Shown: positions 24,687-33,242 of the stretch, piece after piece | Layout: every line of letters begins with the position of its first letter | Position numbering within the stretch: position 1 is the first letter of the stretch | NCBI GenBank assembly: GCA_002337055.1 | Contig: DDFG01000004.1 | Coordinates: 988,644 to 1,052,643 of the forward strand | Length of the DNA stretch: 64,000 nucleotides | From: Betaproteobacteria bacterium UBA1934 | Lineage (GTDB): Bacteria > Pseudomonadota > Gammaproteobacteria > Burkholderiales > Rhodocyclaceae | Reading direction: 5' to 3' | Position numbers and translations under genes: made by a program | Notes under the pieces: model-generated | Databases searched by the model: none | What the model was told of the DNA's origin: nothing | Seen by the model: the letters and a program-made list of their open reading frames with translations, nothing else

Positions 24687-26828
24687 CTAGGCCTCCTCGG
24701 CGTGCTTCTTCAGCGTCACGTAGTCGATCTTGCCGGTGCCCAGCAACGGCAGCGAGGCGACCAGGCGGATCTTGCGCGGCACCGCCAGTTCCGGAATCCC
24801 CAGTTCGCGCGCCTTGGCGGCGAGCAGTTCGCGGCTGAGTTCACCGTCGGTGGTAAACAGCACCAGCGCCTCGCCCTTGCTGGCATCCGGCTGGCTGCTG
24901 GCGGCGTGCTGGCTATTGGGGGCCGCTGCCGTCGCCAGCTTCTCGACCACCTCCAGACTAACCATCTCGCCGGCAATCTTGGCAAAACGCTTGACCCGGC
25001 CGACGATGCGCATGAATCCTTCGTCGTCGAATTCGACCACGTCGCCGGTTTCGTACCACCCGGCGCCGACGTCGGAAACCGGCGGTTGCAGCACGCCGGG
25101 CCGGTCCGACTTGAGGTAGCCGGCCATGACGTTGGGGCCGCGCACATGCAAAATGCCGCCGCGTTCGATGCCCGGCACCTGCAACAACCTGGCTTCAAGA
25201 CCCGGCAGCAGCTGGCCGACGGTGCCGGTGCGGTAGGCCATCGGCGTGTTCACCGCCAGCACCGGCGCTGTTTCGGTTGCGCCATAGCCTTCGAAGATGC
25301 GCACGCCGAATTTCTCGAACCAGACGTTCCGCACCGATTCCGACAGCTTCTCGGCGCCGGCGACCACATAGCGCAGGCGGTAAAAATCGTAGGGATGTGC
25401 GAAACGGGCGTAATTGCCGAGGAAGGTCGAGGTACCGAACAGCACGCTGCAACCCCGGTCGTAGGCCAGTTCCGGAATGATGCGGTAATGCAGCGGCGTC
25501 GGGTACAGAAAGAGGCTGGCGCCGGTCAGCACCGGCAACAGCGCGCCGGCGGTCAGGCCGAAGGAGTGGAAGATCGGCAAAGCGTTGAGCACCTTGTCGT
25601 CGACCGAGAAATCGATGACCGCACGAATCTGGGCGATGTTAGCGAGGATGGCACGGTGCGGCAGCACGACGCCCTTGGGCTTGCCTTCCGAACCCGAGGT
25701 GAACAGCACCACCGCCGCGTCTTCCGGCGACGCGGGTTTGACGAAGGCACGCGGAAAGTGCAGACCGTAGAACACCAGCCACAGCTTGTCGGCCAGCGTG
25801 ACGCCCGCGCGCAGGTCTTCCAGATACACCAGTTTGATGTTTTTCAGCGCCGCCAGTTTGTCGGCCAGCTTGGCTTGCTCGACAAAAGCTGTCGACGTGA
25901 CGATCGTCCGGATTTCGGCGGCGTCGCACGATGCTTGCATCGCCTCGACGCCGGCCGTGTAGTTGAGCATCGCAGGCACGCGGCGACGGGCGGTCATGCC
26001 GAAGATCATGCCCAGCGTCGGCGCCAGATTGGGCAGCAGCACCCCGACCCGCTCGCCCTCGCTGCTGATGCGCTCAACCAGGCGACCCAGCATCAGCGCC
26101 ATCTTGAGCAGATCGTTGTAGGAATATTCGATCTGCTTCATGTCTTCGAGCAGCTTGCGCTTCTTGCCGAAAATCTCGGCGGCATTGCACAGCGCTTCGT
26201 ACAGCGTTTCTTTCGGCTGCGACTTGAACAGCATTTCCTGCATCAGGCGGCGCATCGCTTCGCCGGCCTTGCGGCGGCGCAGCTTGGCGGTCGGCGCCTC
26301 GGGCATGACAAGCTTGGTGGCCGGCAAAATGGTCATGCTGATGCGCGGAAACAACTGACGCGGATGTTTGCCCGACAAGCGCGAGAAATAGCTGCGCGCC
26401 GCGCCGTCAAGCCGCACCGGCACCAGTGTCGCGCCGGTCTTGGCGGCAACGAAGGCCGGCCCTTCATACACCTTCATCAGACTGCCGGTCGTGGTGATCC
26501 GGCCTTCCGGAAAGATCACCACCGAACGCCCGGTTTCGAGCAGGCGAATGACCCGCTTCATCGCCATCGGGCTGGTCGGATCGACCGCCAGGTAATCGAC
26601 CTGCGACAACAGCAGGCGGAAGAACCAATCGTTGGCCACACCGGTATGCACGACGAAAACCGGGTCGATCGGCAGGAACAACCCGAGCAGCAAGCCATCA
26701 AGGAAGGATTCATGGTTGGCGACGACCAGCAGCCGCTCGGCCGTGAAGGCATCGAGCTTGCCGCGCACGTCCACACGGAACAGCAAGCGCGCCAAGAGGC
26801 GCAACACCGGGCGAATCAGATGACGCAT
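24687..26828 (-). CDS. aas: Bifunctional lysophospholipid acyltransferase/acyl-ACP synthetase Aas
   Basis: This 713-residue protein (E. coli Aas is 719) has an N-terminal PlsC acyltransferase (about 1-190; NHESFLD as HX4D, FPEGRIT) and a C-terminal AMP-binding acyl-ACP synthetase (about 220-713; FTSGSEGKPKGV P-loop, YGATETAPV, GWYETGD). It activates free fatty acid on ACP and re-esterifies 2-acyl-lysophosphatidylethanolamine at the inner face of the inner membrane. It is the first structural gene of the operon and lies 84 bases after the ArsR gene. The region before the last 70 residues has an Ala/Ser-rich insert (AAAPNSQHAASSQPDA). Confidence 0.93.
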   Translation of the reverse strand: MRHLIRPVLRLLARLLFRVDVRGKLDAFTAERLLVVANHESFLDGLLLGLFLPIDPVFVVHTGVANDWFFRLLLSQVDYLAVDPTSPMAMKRVIRLLETGRSVVIFPEGRITTTGSLMKVYEGPAFVAAKTGATLVPVRLDGAARSYFSRLSGKHPRQLFPRISMTILPATKLVMPEAPTAKLRRRKAGEAMRRLMQEMLFKSQPKETLYEALCNAAEIFGKKRKLLEDMKQIEYSYNDLLKMALMLGRLVERISSEGERVGVLLPNLAPTLGMIFGMTARRRVPAMLNYTAGVEAMQASCDAAEIRTIVTSTAFVEQAKLADKLAALKNIKLVYLEDLRAGVTLADKLWLVFYGLHFPRAFVKPASPEDAAVVLFTSGSEGKPKGVVLPHRAILANIAQIRAVIDFSVDDKVLNALPIFHSFGLTAGALLPVLTGASLFLYPTPLHYRIIPELAYDRGCSVLFGTSTFLGNYARFAHPYDFYRLRYVVAGAEKLSESVRNVWFEKFGVRIFEGYGATETAPVLAVNTPMAYRTGTVGQLLPGLEARLLQVPGIERGGILHVRGPNVMAGYLKSDRPGVLQPPVSDVGAGWYETGDVVEFDDEGFMRIVGRVKRFAKIAGEMVSLEVVEKLATAAAPNSQHAASSQPDASKGEALVLFTTDGELSRELLAAKARELGIPELAVPRKIRLVASLPLLGTGKIDYVTLKKHAEEA

Positions 26829-26867
26829 GAGAACCTCCTTGGCATCGCACTATACCATCCGTTAAAC

Positions 26868-26877
26868 ATATCGATAT
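26868..26877. promoter_or_regulatory. Candidate ArsR half-site palindrome upstream of aas
   Basis: The 10-base palindrome ATATCGATAT lies in the AT-rich gap between the ArsR gene and aas. Its core ATATCGA also occurs in the repeat at the ArsR gene's own start, so both may be sites for the same regulator. It is short; confidence is modest. Confidence 0.35.
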
Positions 26878-26912
26878 ACCTACTCATTTCGTTATATTGG
26901 TTCAAAAAAATT

Positions 26913-27227
26913 TCAGGGTTTCGATTCATGCACGTAGTCCAGCACGTTGCCGAACACTTCTTCCAGATAGTCGTGGTGGATCCAGAACCACACTTCCTTG
27001 GCGATCTTTTCGGATTGCAGCACATTGGCCTCGCGCAATATCCTCAGGTGATGCGAGACAGTAGAACGGGCCAGCGTGGACGCTTCGGCGATCTGCCCGA
27101 CATTCAGCCGCTCGCCCGGCTCGAACAACAGCAGAATACGCTGGCGGTGCTCATCGCCCAGGGCGGTGAACACCTTGGACATCGCTTTCCATTCTTCGGG
27201 CAGGGCGCGGCTATAATCTGTTTTCAT
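26913..27227 (-). CDS. ArsR-family transcriptional regulator
   Basis: This 104-residue winged-helix repressor has the ArsR core SKVFTALGDEHRQRILLL, the recognition helix ARSTVSHHLRILREANV and the wing. It has no CxC metal motif of ArsR/SmtB sensors, so it probably senses something other than arsenic or zinc, perhaps a lipid or thiol state. It is directly upstream of the aas operon and probably controls it. The start at 27227 would make the message nearly leaderless; an internal ATG at 27182, with GGAAAG six bases upstream, gives a normal leader and is also plausible. Confidence 0.85.
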   Translation of the reverse strand: MKTDYSRALPEEWKAMSKVFTALGDEHRQRILLLFEPGERLNVGQIAEASTLARSTVSHHLRILREANVLQSEKIAKEVWFWIHHDYLEEVFGNVLDYVHESKP

Positions 27228-27262
27228 GTCGATGATTTTAGTTATATCGACACGAAAGTCAA
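27227..27262 (-). promoter_or_regulatory. arsR promoter with overlapping operator
   Basis: On the minus strand TTGACT (27257-27262) and TAAAAT (27235-27240) are 16 bases apart, a good housekeeping promoter. A perfect inverted repeat, TGTCGAT-N12-ATCGACA (27227-27252), covers the -10 region and ends at the first possible start codon. This is the expected geometry for self-repression by the ArsR protein. Confidence 0.65.
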
Positions 27263-27448
27263 CAGTTAATTGCTCCTGTGCACTTTCTCACCTGATCGCG
27301 TCAGCGCAGGTGGCTCCGCCAAGCCGATGGACGCTGATTTTCCCCGATCCGCGTCATGCCGAACCTACTCGGCGGGGCCCAATCTCCGTTGCCATCAGCA
27401 TGCAAAATCATTAGCATACGGCCTACCCCCAATCGACGAGAACATCCA

Positions 27449-27853
27449 ATGCCAACGAGCCCCGCACATTTGCGCACCCGAATCGGTCGCGCATTTGTCT
27501 CCCGCGTGCTCTGGATCGCGTTGGTGCTCGCAGTGTGCAACGCGGTCTTGCCCACCGCGTTGAGGGCGGTTTCCGCCGTTCGTGGCGACCAGGTTGTGAC
27601 GATCTGCACGAGCTTCGGCGCCAAGAAAGTGCAGATGGATTCGAGCGGCCAAGCTGCCCGCGACGCGCAGCAGGGCGATACCTGCCAGTACTGTCTGGCG
27701 AGCCAGCTCGCCTGTTTGCCGCCCGTCGCGCTTGCAATGCCGACGCCGACCGCCCTGCCGGCAGCCACCGTGGCCACCTCGGCGGGTGCAACCCCCTTCC
27801 TCTCTGCGGCGTGGCGAAGCGATCAGCCACGTGCCCCTCCCCGACTTTCCTGA
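27449..27853 (+). CDS. DUF2946-like small exported protein of copper clusters
   Basis: This 134-residue protein has a hydrophobic N-terminal segment (VLWIALVLAVCNAVLP), a short domain with VTICTSFGAKKVQ and a CQYC pair, and a Pro/Ala-rich tail. The pattern TxCT...CxYC suits DUF2946 proteins, which commonly neighbour copper TonB receptors and PCu(A)C chaperones, as here. The cysteines may bind Cu(I). The start is taken at 27449; only a weak GACGAG precedes it. The 194 bases between this gene and the Crp/Fnr gene hold no clear feature. Confidence 0.7.
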   Translation: MPTSPAHLRTRIGRAFVSRVLWIALVLAVCNAVLPTALRAVSAVRGDQVVTICTSFGAKKVQMDSSGQAARDAQQGDTCQYCLASQLACLPPVALAMPTPTALPAATVATSAGATPFLSAAWRSDQPRAPPRLS

Positions 27854-28047
27854 TTCGCCCCCACCGACCTGTTTGCGCCCCCCGTCTCCTGAGCGGCGCA
27901 CCGATCCGTCTGTTGCGCAGCCATGATCGGGAAAACCTGTTGCGCTTCGGCTAACGGGCATCACGGTCGGCCGCATTCTTTGACTCACCCTCCGGACTCC
28001 GTCCCTCGGGGTGAATCGGCCACAAACACTTTCAGGCTACACCGCAG

Positions 28048-28623
28048 ATGAGCGATCCCTTTCCTTCTGCAGCTCCGAACCCGGCGCTACGCACGCTGCG
28101 CCAAGCAGAGGCGGTCTATTGCGCCAGCGCGACTGGCGGCGCATGGCGAGTGATGTCAGGCTCTGTCCGGCTGGATGTCGTCCGCAAAGACGGCACAAGC
28201 GAATTTGCCGGCATTGCGGTTGCCGGCGACATCATCGGCGCCGAATCCCTGATCTTCGGCCAATACAGCTTCAACGCGACGGCCATGTTGCCCTGCACGC
28301 TGACACCGTGGCCGGGCGCTGCCCAGCAGTTGTCGAGCGAAACTTTGCTGAGCACCCTGGCAAGTTCGGAGCGGCGTTTCGCGGAAGTAGTCGCCCTGCG
28401 CGGGGGATTGGCACGGGAGCGGGTCAAGCGCCTCATTGCCCTGCTGTCACCGCAGGAGGGCGAACGGCGACTGCCCAGCCTGCGGGATATGGCCGACATC
28501 ACCGGGCTACGCCTGGAAACCGTGTCGCGTGCCTTGCAAAGATTGCGCGCGGCCGGCGTCATCGGTGTATCGAGCTTGCGCCGGCGCGGCAACAACCATC
28601 GCGAACAGGTTTTATCCACCTGA
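28048..28623 (+). CDS. Crp/Fnr-family transcriptional regulator
   Basis: This 191-residue protein has an N-terminal cyclic-nucleotide-binding-like beta roll (about 15-110; AGIAVAGDIIGAESLIFGQY) and a C-terminal Crp-type helix-turn-helix (about 135-185; RDMADITGLRLETVSRALQR). No N-terminal cysteine cluster of Fnr is seen, so it is not an iron-sulfur oxygen sensor. It sits between DUF2946 and the PCu(A)C chaperone on the same strand and is likely the local regulator of the copper genes. The effector is unknown. Confidence 0.86.
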   Translation: MSDPFPSAAPNPALRTLRQAEAVYCASATGGAWRVMSGSVRLDVVRKDGTSEFAGIAVAGDIIGAESLIFGQYSFNATAMLPCTLTPWPGAAQQLSSETLLSTLASSERRFAEVVALRGGLARERVKRLIALLSPQEGERRLPSLRDMADITGLRLETVSRALQRLRAAGVIGVSSLRRRGNNHREQVLST

Positions 28624-28652
28624 TCCAGCATGACACTCACAAAGGAATCAGC

Positions 28653-29117
28653 ATGTCCAATCGCATTCAAAAATTCGGCTTTCTCGCAACCCTCGTTCTT
28701 TTTACGTCTCTCGCTTTCGCGCAGTCGCAGGCCGAGCGCGTGCAGATCCAAAATCCGTGGGTGCGCCTCAATGCGCCCGGCACGCAGGTGACCGGCGCCT
28801 TCATGCTGCTCGGCAACCCGAGTGACAAGGAAATCCGCCTCGTCAAAGCCGAGAGTCAGATAGCCAAGGTGACGGAACTGCACAACCACGTCAACGAAGG
28901 CGGCGTCATGAAGATGCGTCAGGTGCCGCTGATTGCCGTTCCGGCGAAGGGCGAAGCCGCGCTGAAGCCGGGCAGCTACCACGTGATGCTGATCGATCTC
29001 AAAGCGCCGTTGCAAGAAGGGGGCACGGTGCCCATCACCTTGGAGTTTGAAGATGGCAGCACCCAGATAGTCCACGCCAGAGTGACCAGACCGACGGCCG
29101 AAAAACACGCTCACTAA
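28653..29117 (+). CDS. Periplasmic copper chaperone PCu(A)C
   Basis: This 154-residue exported protein has a signal peptide (about 1-23, ending AFAQ) and the complete Cu(I) motif H-X10-M-X21-H-X-M at His77, Met88, His110 and Met112. It carries copper to the CuA or CuB centres of cytochrome oxidase or to nitrous oxide reductase. An AAGGAA ribosome site precedes the ATG. It lies 22 bases upstream of the TonB receptor gene, so periplasmic copper trafficking is coupled to outer-membrane import. Confidence 0.93.
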   Translation: MSNRIQKFGFLATLVLFTSLAFAQSQAERVQIQNPWVRLNAPGTQVTGAFMLLGNPSDKEIRLVKAESQIAKVTELHNHVNEGGVMKMRQVPLIAVPAKGEAALKPGSYHVMLIDLKAPLQEGGTVPITLEFEDGSTQIVHARVTRPTAEKHAH

Positions 29118-29139
29118 CCGAAGACAGAGCCTCGATATC

Positions 29140-31530
29140 ATGCAAATTCGGCTTCATCCCCGCGTTTTCCAACCCAAACGGTTTTCCCTAATTCTGGCGG
29201 CGACCTTTCCCCTCGCCGTTTCGCCGGTGCTGGCGGACGACATCGCGAGCAAACCACCCACCATCGTCATCACCGAAACTTCGCCCCGGCCAGTACCGGT
29301 CGCATCCGGCAGCCTCGACGAACGAGACCTGGCCGCGCAGCGTGCGTCCACCAGCGATACGGCTCAACTGCTACGCGACACCCCCGGTGTGGCGCTTTAC
29401 GGTGCCGGCGGCGTCTCCAGCTTGCCGGCCATGCACGGTCTCGCGGACGACCGGTTGCGCATCAAGGTCGATGGCATGGATCTGATCGCCTCCTGTCCCA
29501 ATCACATGAATCCGGCGTTGTCTTATGTCGACCCCACGGCGGTCGGCAGCATCAAGGTCTATGCCGGCATTTCACCGGTAAGCCTCGGAGGGGACAGCAT
29601 CGGCGGTAGCATCGTTGTCGAGACCGCTGCGCCGAAATTCGCGGCAACGGGCCAGGGCAGCCTGATCGAAGGTGAGGTCGGTGCGTTCTATCGTAGCAAT
29701 GGCCATGCCGCGGGCGGCAACGTCTCGGTCACCTACGCGAGCGAATCGTTCAGCCTCAGCTACACCGGGGCGAGCGCCAAGGCGGACAACTATAAGGCTG
29801 GCGGCGAGTTCCGGAAATTCTCCCTCGCCGCGGCGGCAAACCCCGCAAATCCTGCCGCGGGCGTTCCCGCGCTGCCTCAGCCGGGATCGACCGAGGTCGG
29901 CTCCACCGCTTACGAGACGCGCAACCACACGCTGGGCCTTGCTTTCAAAGGCGGCAATCATTTGCTCGAAGCCAAACTCGGTTATCAGGATCTGCCGCAA
30001 CAGCTCTACCCCAACCAGCGCATGGATATGCTGGACAACGAGCAGTTGCGCCTGAACCTGCGCTATCTCGGCACATTCGAGTGGGGCAGTCTGGAAGCCC
30101 GCGCCTACCATGAGAAAGTGGATCATTTCATGGATTTCGGGCCGGACAAACTTTATCTCTACGGCAAGCTGCTCAATCGCTACCCGGTCAACGGCATGCC
30201 GATGTGGACCAAAGGCCGGACCAACGGTGCCTCAGCCAAGGTCGAGATCGATCTCGACCCGCGCGACCTGGTGCGGATCGGCGCCGAATGGCAGACCTAT
30301 CATCTCAACGACTGGTGGCCGCCGGCGCCCGATTGCGGTTACACGGGGGCGGTGGCCAACTGTACCGGCGGCATGGCGCCCGATACTTTCTGGAATATCC
30401 GCAACGGCAAACGCGATCGCATCGCCGCCTATGGCGAGTGGGAAGCCGCCTGGACCCCACAATGGAAAACTCTCGCCGGCGTCCGTTACGAGCGGGTCAA
30501 ATCAGACAGCGACGATATACAGGGCTACAACACCGGAATCATGTACGCCAGCAGCGTAATCGGCACCCGCCAGGCATGGAATGACCTGAATCGACGACGC
30601 GCCGACCACAATATCGACCTCACGCTGTTGGCGCGCAACACGTTGGATAGTCAGAAGGCCTTCGAGTACGGTTTCGCCCAGAAAACCCGGTCGCCCAATC
30701 TCTACGAGCGGTATCCGTGGTCAACCAACAGCATGGCCATGGAAATGAATAACTTCGTCGGCGATGGCGACGGTTATGTCGGCAACCCCGATCTCAAGCC
30801 GGAAGTCGCGCACACGTTGAGCATCACCGGCGATTGGCACAGTGAAGATCGCGGCTACGAGCTCAAGGTCACCCCCTACTACACGACGGTCAAAGACTAC
30901 ATCGACGCCGTGCGGCGGCCGACGAGCGGAACTGACCAGAACGCCACCCGAACCACGGGCTTCGTCAAGCTTTCTTATGCCAATCAGGCGGCGCGACTCT
31001 ACGGCATCGACATTTCCGGTCGCATGCCGCTTGGCAACACCCGCTTCGGCGATTTCGGCGTGAAAGGTTTGCTCAATTACACCAAGGGCAAGAATACCGA
31101 TACGGATGACGACCTTTACAACATCATGCCGCTCAACGCCAAGCTAGCCCTGACGCACCAGACAGGCGGCTGGAGCAACAGCGTCGAACTGGTGGCCGTA
31201 AAATCAAAGGACGATGTCTCCGGCGTCCGCAACGAGATCAGGACACCGGGCTACAGCCTGATCAATCTGCGCGGCAGTTATTCGATGCAAAAACTGCGCA
31301 TTGATTTTGGCATCGAAAATCTCGTCGACCGCATGTACGCCCAGCCCCTGGGTGGCGCCTATGTTGGCGAAGGCGCCACCATGTCCCTCAACAACGAAGC
31401 AGGCTTCGTCCGGCCCGCGACCCCGGGAGCCGGAGGCACATACGGCACCTCGGGGTCGGCATCGATGTGGGGCACGGCAGTCCCCGGCCCGGGCCGTACG
31501 TTTTACGTCGGTCTCAACTACAAATTCTGA
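29140..31530 (+). CDS. TonB-dependent copper receptor (OprC/NosA type)
   Basis: This is a 796-residue outer-membrane receptor with a signal peptide (about 1-32), a plug domain (about 40-165; TAQLLRDTPGVALYG, RLRIKVDGMD, IGGSIVVET) and a 22-strand barrel ending in an aromatic residue (YVGLNYKF). The two-part copper site of OprC is present: C119-P-N-H-M123 (CxxxM) in the plug and H329-F-M331 (HxM) in the barrel. It therefore probably imports copper. It is the last gene of the copper cluster and is followed by an intrinsic terminator. Confidence 0.93.
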   Translation: MQIRLHPRVFQPKRFSLILAATFPLAVSPVLADDIASKPPTIVITETSPRPVPVASGSLDERDLAAQRASTSDTAQLLRDTPGVALYGAGGVSSLPAMHGLADDRLRIKVDGMDLIASCPNHMNPALSYVDPTAVGSIKVYAGISPVSLGGDSIGGSIVVETAAPKFAATGQGSLIEGEVGAFYRSNGHAAGGNVSVTYASESFSLSYTGASAKADNYKAGGEFRKFSLAAAANPANPAAGVPALPQPGSTEVGSTAYETRNHTLGLAFKGGNHLLEAKLGYQDLPQQLYPNQRMDMLDNEQLRLNLRYLGTFEWGSLEARAYHEKVDHFMDFGPDKLYLYGKLLNRYPVNGMPMWTKGRTNGASAKVEIDLDPRDLVRIGAEWQTYHLNDWWPPAPDCGYTGAVANCTGGMAPDTFWNIRNGKRDRIAAYGEWEAAWTPQWKTLAGVRYERVKSDSDDIQGYNTGIMYASSVIGTRQAWNDLNRRRADHNIDLTLLARNTLDSQKAFEYGFAQKTRSPNLYERYPWSTNSMAMEMNNFVGDGDGYVGNPDLKPEVAHTLSITGDWHSEDRGYELKVTPYYTTVKDYIDAVRRPTSGTDQNATRTTGFVKLSYANQAARLYGIDISGRMPLGNTRFGDFGVKGLLNYTKGKNTDTDDDLYNIMPLNAKLALTHQTGGWSNSVELVAVKSKDDVSGVRNEIRTPGYSLINLRGSYSMQKLRIDFGIENLVDRMYAQPLGGAYVGEGATMSLNNEAGFVRPATPGAGGTYGTSGSASMWGTAVPGPGRTFYVGLNYKF

Positions 31531-31556
31531 TCCCCGACCGTCTTGTTGCGTCACAT

Positions 31557-31585
31557 GCGCCAGCCTGCAGGCTGGCGCTTTTTTT
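31557..31585 (+). terminator. Intrinsic terminator of the copper cluster
   Basis: A perfect 9-base-pair stem (GCGCCAGCC/GGCTGGCGC) with a TGCA loop is followed directly by seven T, 27 bases after the receptor stop. The remaining bases to 31781 hold nothing recognisable. Confidence 0.95.
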
Positions 31586-31781
31586 AACTGTCGGAGCAGA
31601 GTGAATCGGATGGAGTCGATCTGATATTCCCAAACGCCATGCGCGCCATGTCCCTGCGGAACCCCGTTTGCACCATGTGACGCGCATCCAACCGCTTTCA
31701 CCCATGTGTGAATTGCGCACGACGCCAGCCGGCATCACGCACGTCGGCGTGTCATCCCTGCCACCATCGCGTGCCGCCCCC

Positions 31782-32636
31782 TTACTCCAGCGCGGTCGCA
31801 ATGCTTTGTGAAATCGTCGTCGTCGCCCGCCCGATCACCCGCGAGAGCGTCTTGCTGGTGTCGCACAGCGCGCCTTTTGCCGCTTTTGCATGGGTGTCCG
31901 CCAGAATCGCGGCAAAGGTGTCAGGTATGCCGACGCTCACCAAGGCTTGTCGATAGGCCGCCTCGGACATATCGACATAACTGACCGCCCGGCCCGAAAG
32001 AGTCGTCAACAAACGGGCATATTCCGTCAGCGTGAACCCGGTGTCGCCCGCGAGTTCCAGAATCTCGCCGTCGTAGCCCCCGTGCAGCACGGTCGCAGCG
32101 GCTTCCGCGAGATCGTGCCGGTTTGCGGTTGACAACACGCCCTCGCCGACCGCGCCGTAATGGCAACCGCTGTTCAGATCTTGCTGAAGCGAAAGCAGCA
32201 GGTTTTCCGAATACCATGCGTTGCGAAGCAGCGTGTGGCGCATTCCGCTAGCGGCAAGCGCACGCTCGGTCTGGACATGCTCTTCGGCGAGTACCATCCC
32301 GGCGCTGCCGGCATGCAGCATCGACGTGTAAGCGACAAACCCAACTCGTGCCTGGGTAGCCGCGAAAATCACGTTCTGGTGTTGTTGCAAACGCTGACCG
32401 ATCGCGGGCGATGAAATCAGCAACAGCCTGTCAATGCCTTCAAGCGCCGCGACCAGCGCCTCCAGATCGTCATAATCCGCTCGCCGTGTGGGGATTTGGC
32501 GTGTGGCAAAATGCGCGGCCTCGCCATCCGTACGCACGAGGGCGACAAGTTGTGTCCTGGGCACCCGCACGGCCATTTGATCCATAACCATTCCGCCGAG
32601 TTGGCCGGATGCCCCCGTTACCAAATATTGAGTCAT
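31782..32636 (-). CDS. NAD(P)H-binding oxidoreductase, QorB (YtfG)-like
   Basis: This 284-residue protein has a Rossmann fold with the atypical short-chain/NmrA-like nucleotide motif VTGASGQLGG at the N-terminus and LLLISSP in the fourth strand, like the NADPH:quinone oxidoreductase QorB/YtfG (286 residues). It probably reduces quinones, or senses NAD(P)H as NmrA-like proteins do. The ATG at 32636 is preferred over 32657 because AAGGAAG lies 7 bases upstream. It is divergent from an HxlR regulator, the same arrangement as ytfG-ytfH. Confidence 0.85.
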   Translation of the reverse strand: MTQYLVTGASGQLGGMVMDQMAVRVPRTQLVALVRTDGEAAHFATRQIPTRRADYDDLEALVAALEGIDRLLLISSPAIGQRLQQHQNVIFAATQARVGFVAYTSMLHAGSAGMVLAEEHVQTERALAASGMRHTLLRNAWYSENLLLSLQQDLNSGCHYGAVGEGVLSTANRHDLAEAAATVLHGGYDGEILELAGDTGFTLTEYARLLTTLSGRAVSYVDMSEAAYRQALVSVGIPDTFAAILADTHAKAAKGALCDTSKTLSRVIGRATTTISQSIATALE

Positions 32637-32667
32637 GTGCACTTCCTTCAGGTTCAAGAATGCATTT

Positions 32668-32687
32668 AAGTCTACAATTGAGACCTT
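32668..32687. promoter_or_regulatory. Candidate HxlR operator between divergent qorB- and qorR-like genes
   Basis: The imperfect dyad AAGTCT-acaattg-AGACCTT lies in the 103-base divergent gap, about 50 bases from each start. It is the only clear symmetry there. Assignment is by position. Confidence 0.4.
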
Positions 32688-32739
32688 ATGCCAGCAAGAA
32701 GGCAGTTTTGGGTGGCAAGGTTACAAAAAGGGAACTGCG

Positions 32740-33147
32740 ATGACCTCTCAAATCAATGCGAATACCCGTCTGGACACCTGGCAAGCGCAGGGCTTCGATC
32801 CGCACAATTGCCCGGTGCGCGAAATCCTGAGCGGCGTCACTTCTAAATGGACGGTGTTGGTGCTGATCGAAATGGACTCCGGCCCGAAGCGCTTCAACCA
32901 GCTGCTTCGGCGCCTGCCGGATGTCTCCCGCCGGATGTTGACGCAAAGCCTGCGCGATCTGGAGCGCAACGGTCTCGCCACGCGCACAGTGCTGAATACG
33001 AGGCCACCGGGAACGGAATACTCGCTTTCCGGGCTAGGACGTTCCCTTCTGCCGCCGCTGTTGAACCTGGTCGACTGGGCGTCGCAACATCAGGCGTTCA
33101 TCGTCACGGCCCGGCAACGCTTCGACGATCAGGAACCCAGCGCGTGA
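32740..33147 (+). CDS. HxlR-family regulator (QorR/YtfH-like)
   Basis: This 135-residue winged-helix protein shows the HxlR/DUF24 signature: a single cysteine in HNCPVREIL followed by SKWTVLVL, KRFNQLLRRLP and SRRMLTQSLRDLERNGL. In QorR and related DUF24 proteins this N-terminal Cys is oxidised by electrophiles or disulfide stress, releasing DNA. It is divergent from the QorB-like reductase, so it probably represses it and itself. The start at 32740 follows AAGGGAACTGCG. Confidence 0.9.
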   Translation: MTSQINANTRLDTWQAQGFDPHNCPVREILSGVTSKWTVLVLIEMDSGPKRFNQLLRRLPDVSRRMLTQSLRDLERNGLATRTVLNTRPPGTEYSLSGLGRSLLPPLLNLVDWASQHQAFIVTARQRFDDQEPSA

Positions 33148-33242
33148 CAGGCAGTCCCGCTTGTACGCTTTGATAACACAACACATTTCACAATCGTCGT
33201 CGCCAGCCACAATATTTCTCTTCATCAATCGTCTAACCTGAC

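Noticed and set aside
24582..27269. An 895-codon plus-strand open frame opposite aas and the ArsR gene.
   Set aside because: Shadow of aas and its neighbours; composition is that of reversed coding sequence, with no recognisable family.
31586..31781. Possible promoter or repeat after the copper-cluster terminator.
   Set aside because: Only scattered GC-rich partial repeats without a coherent structure.
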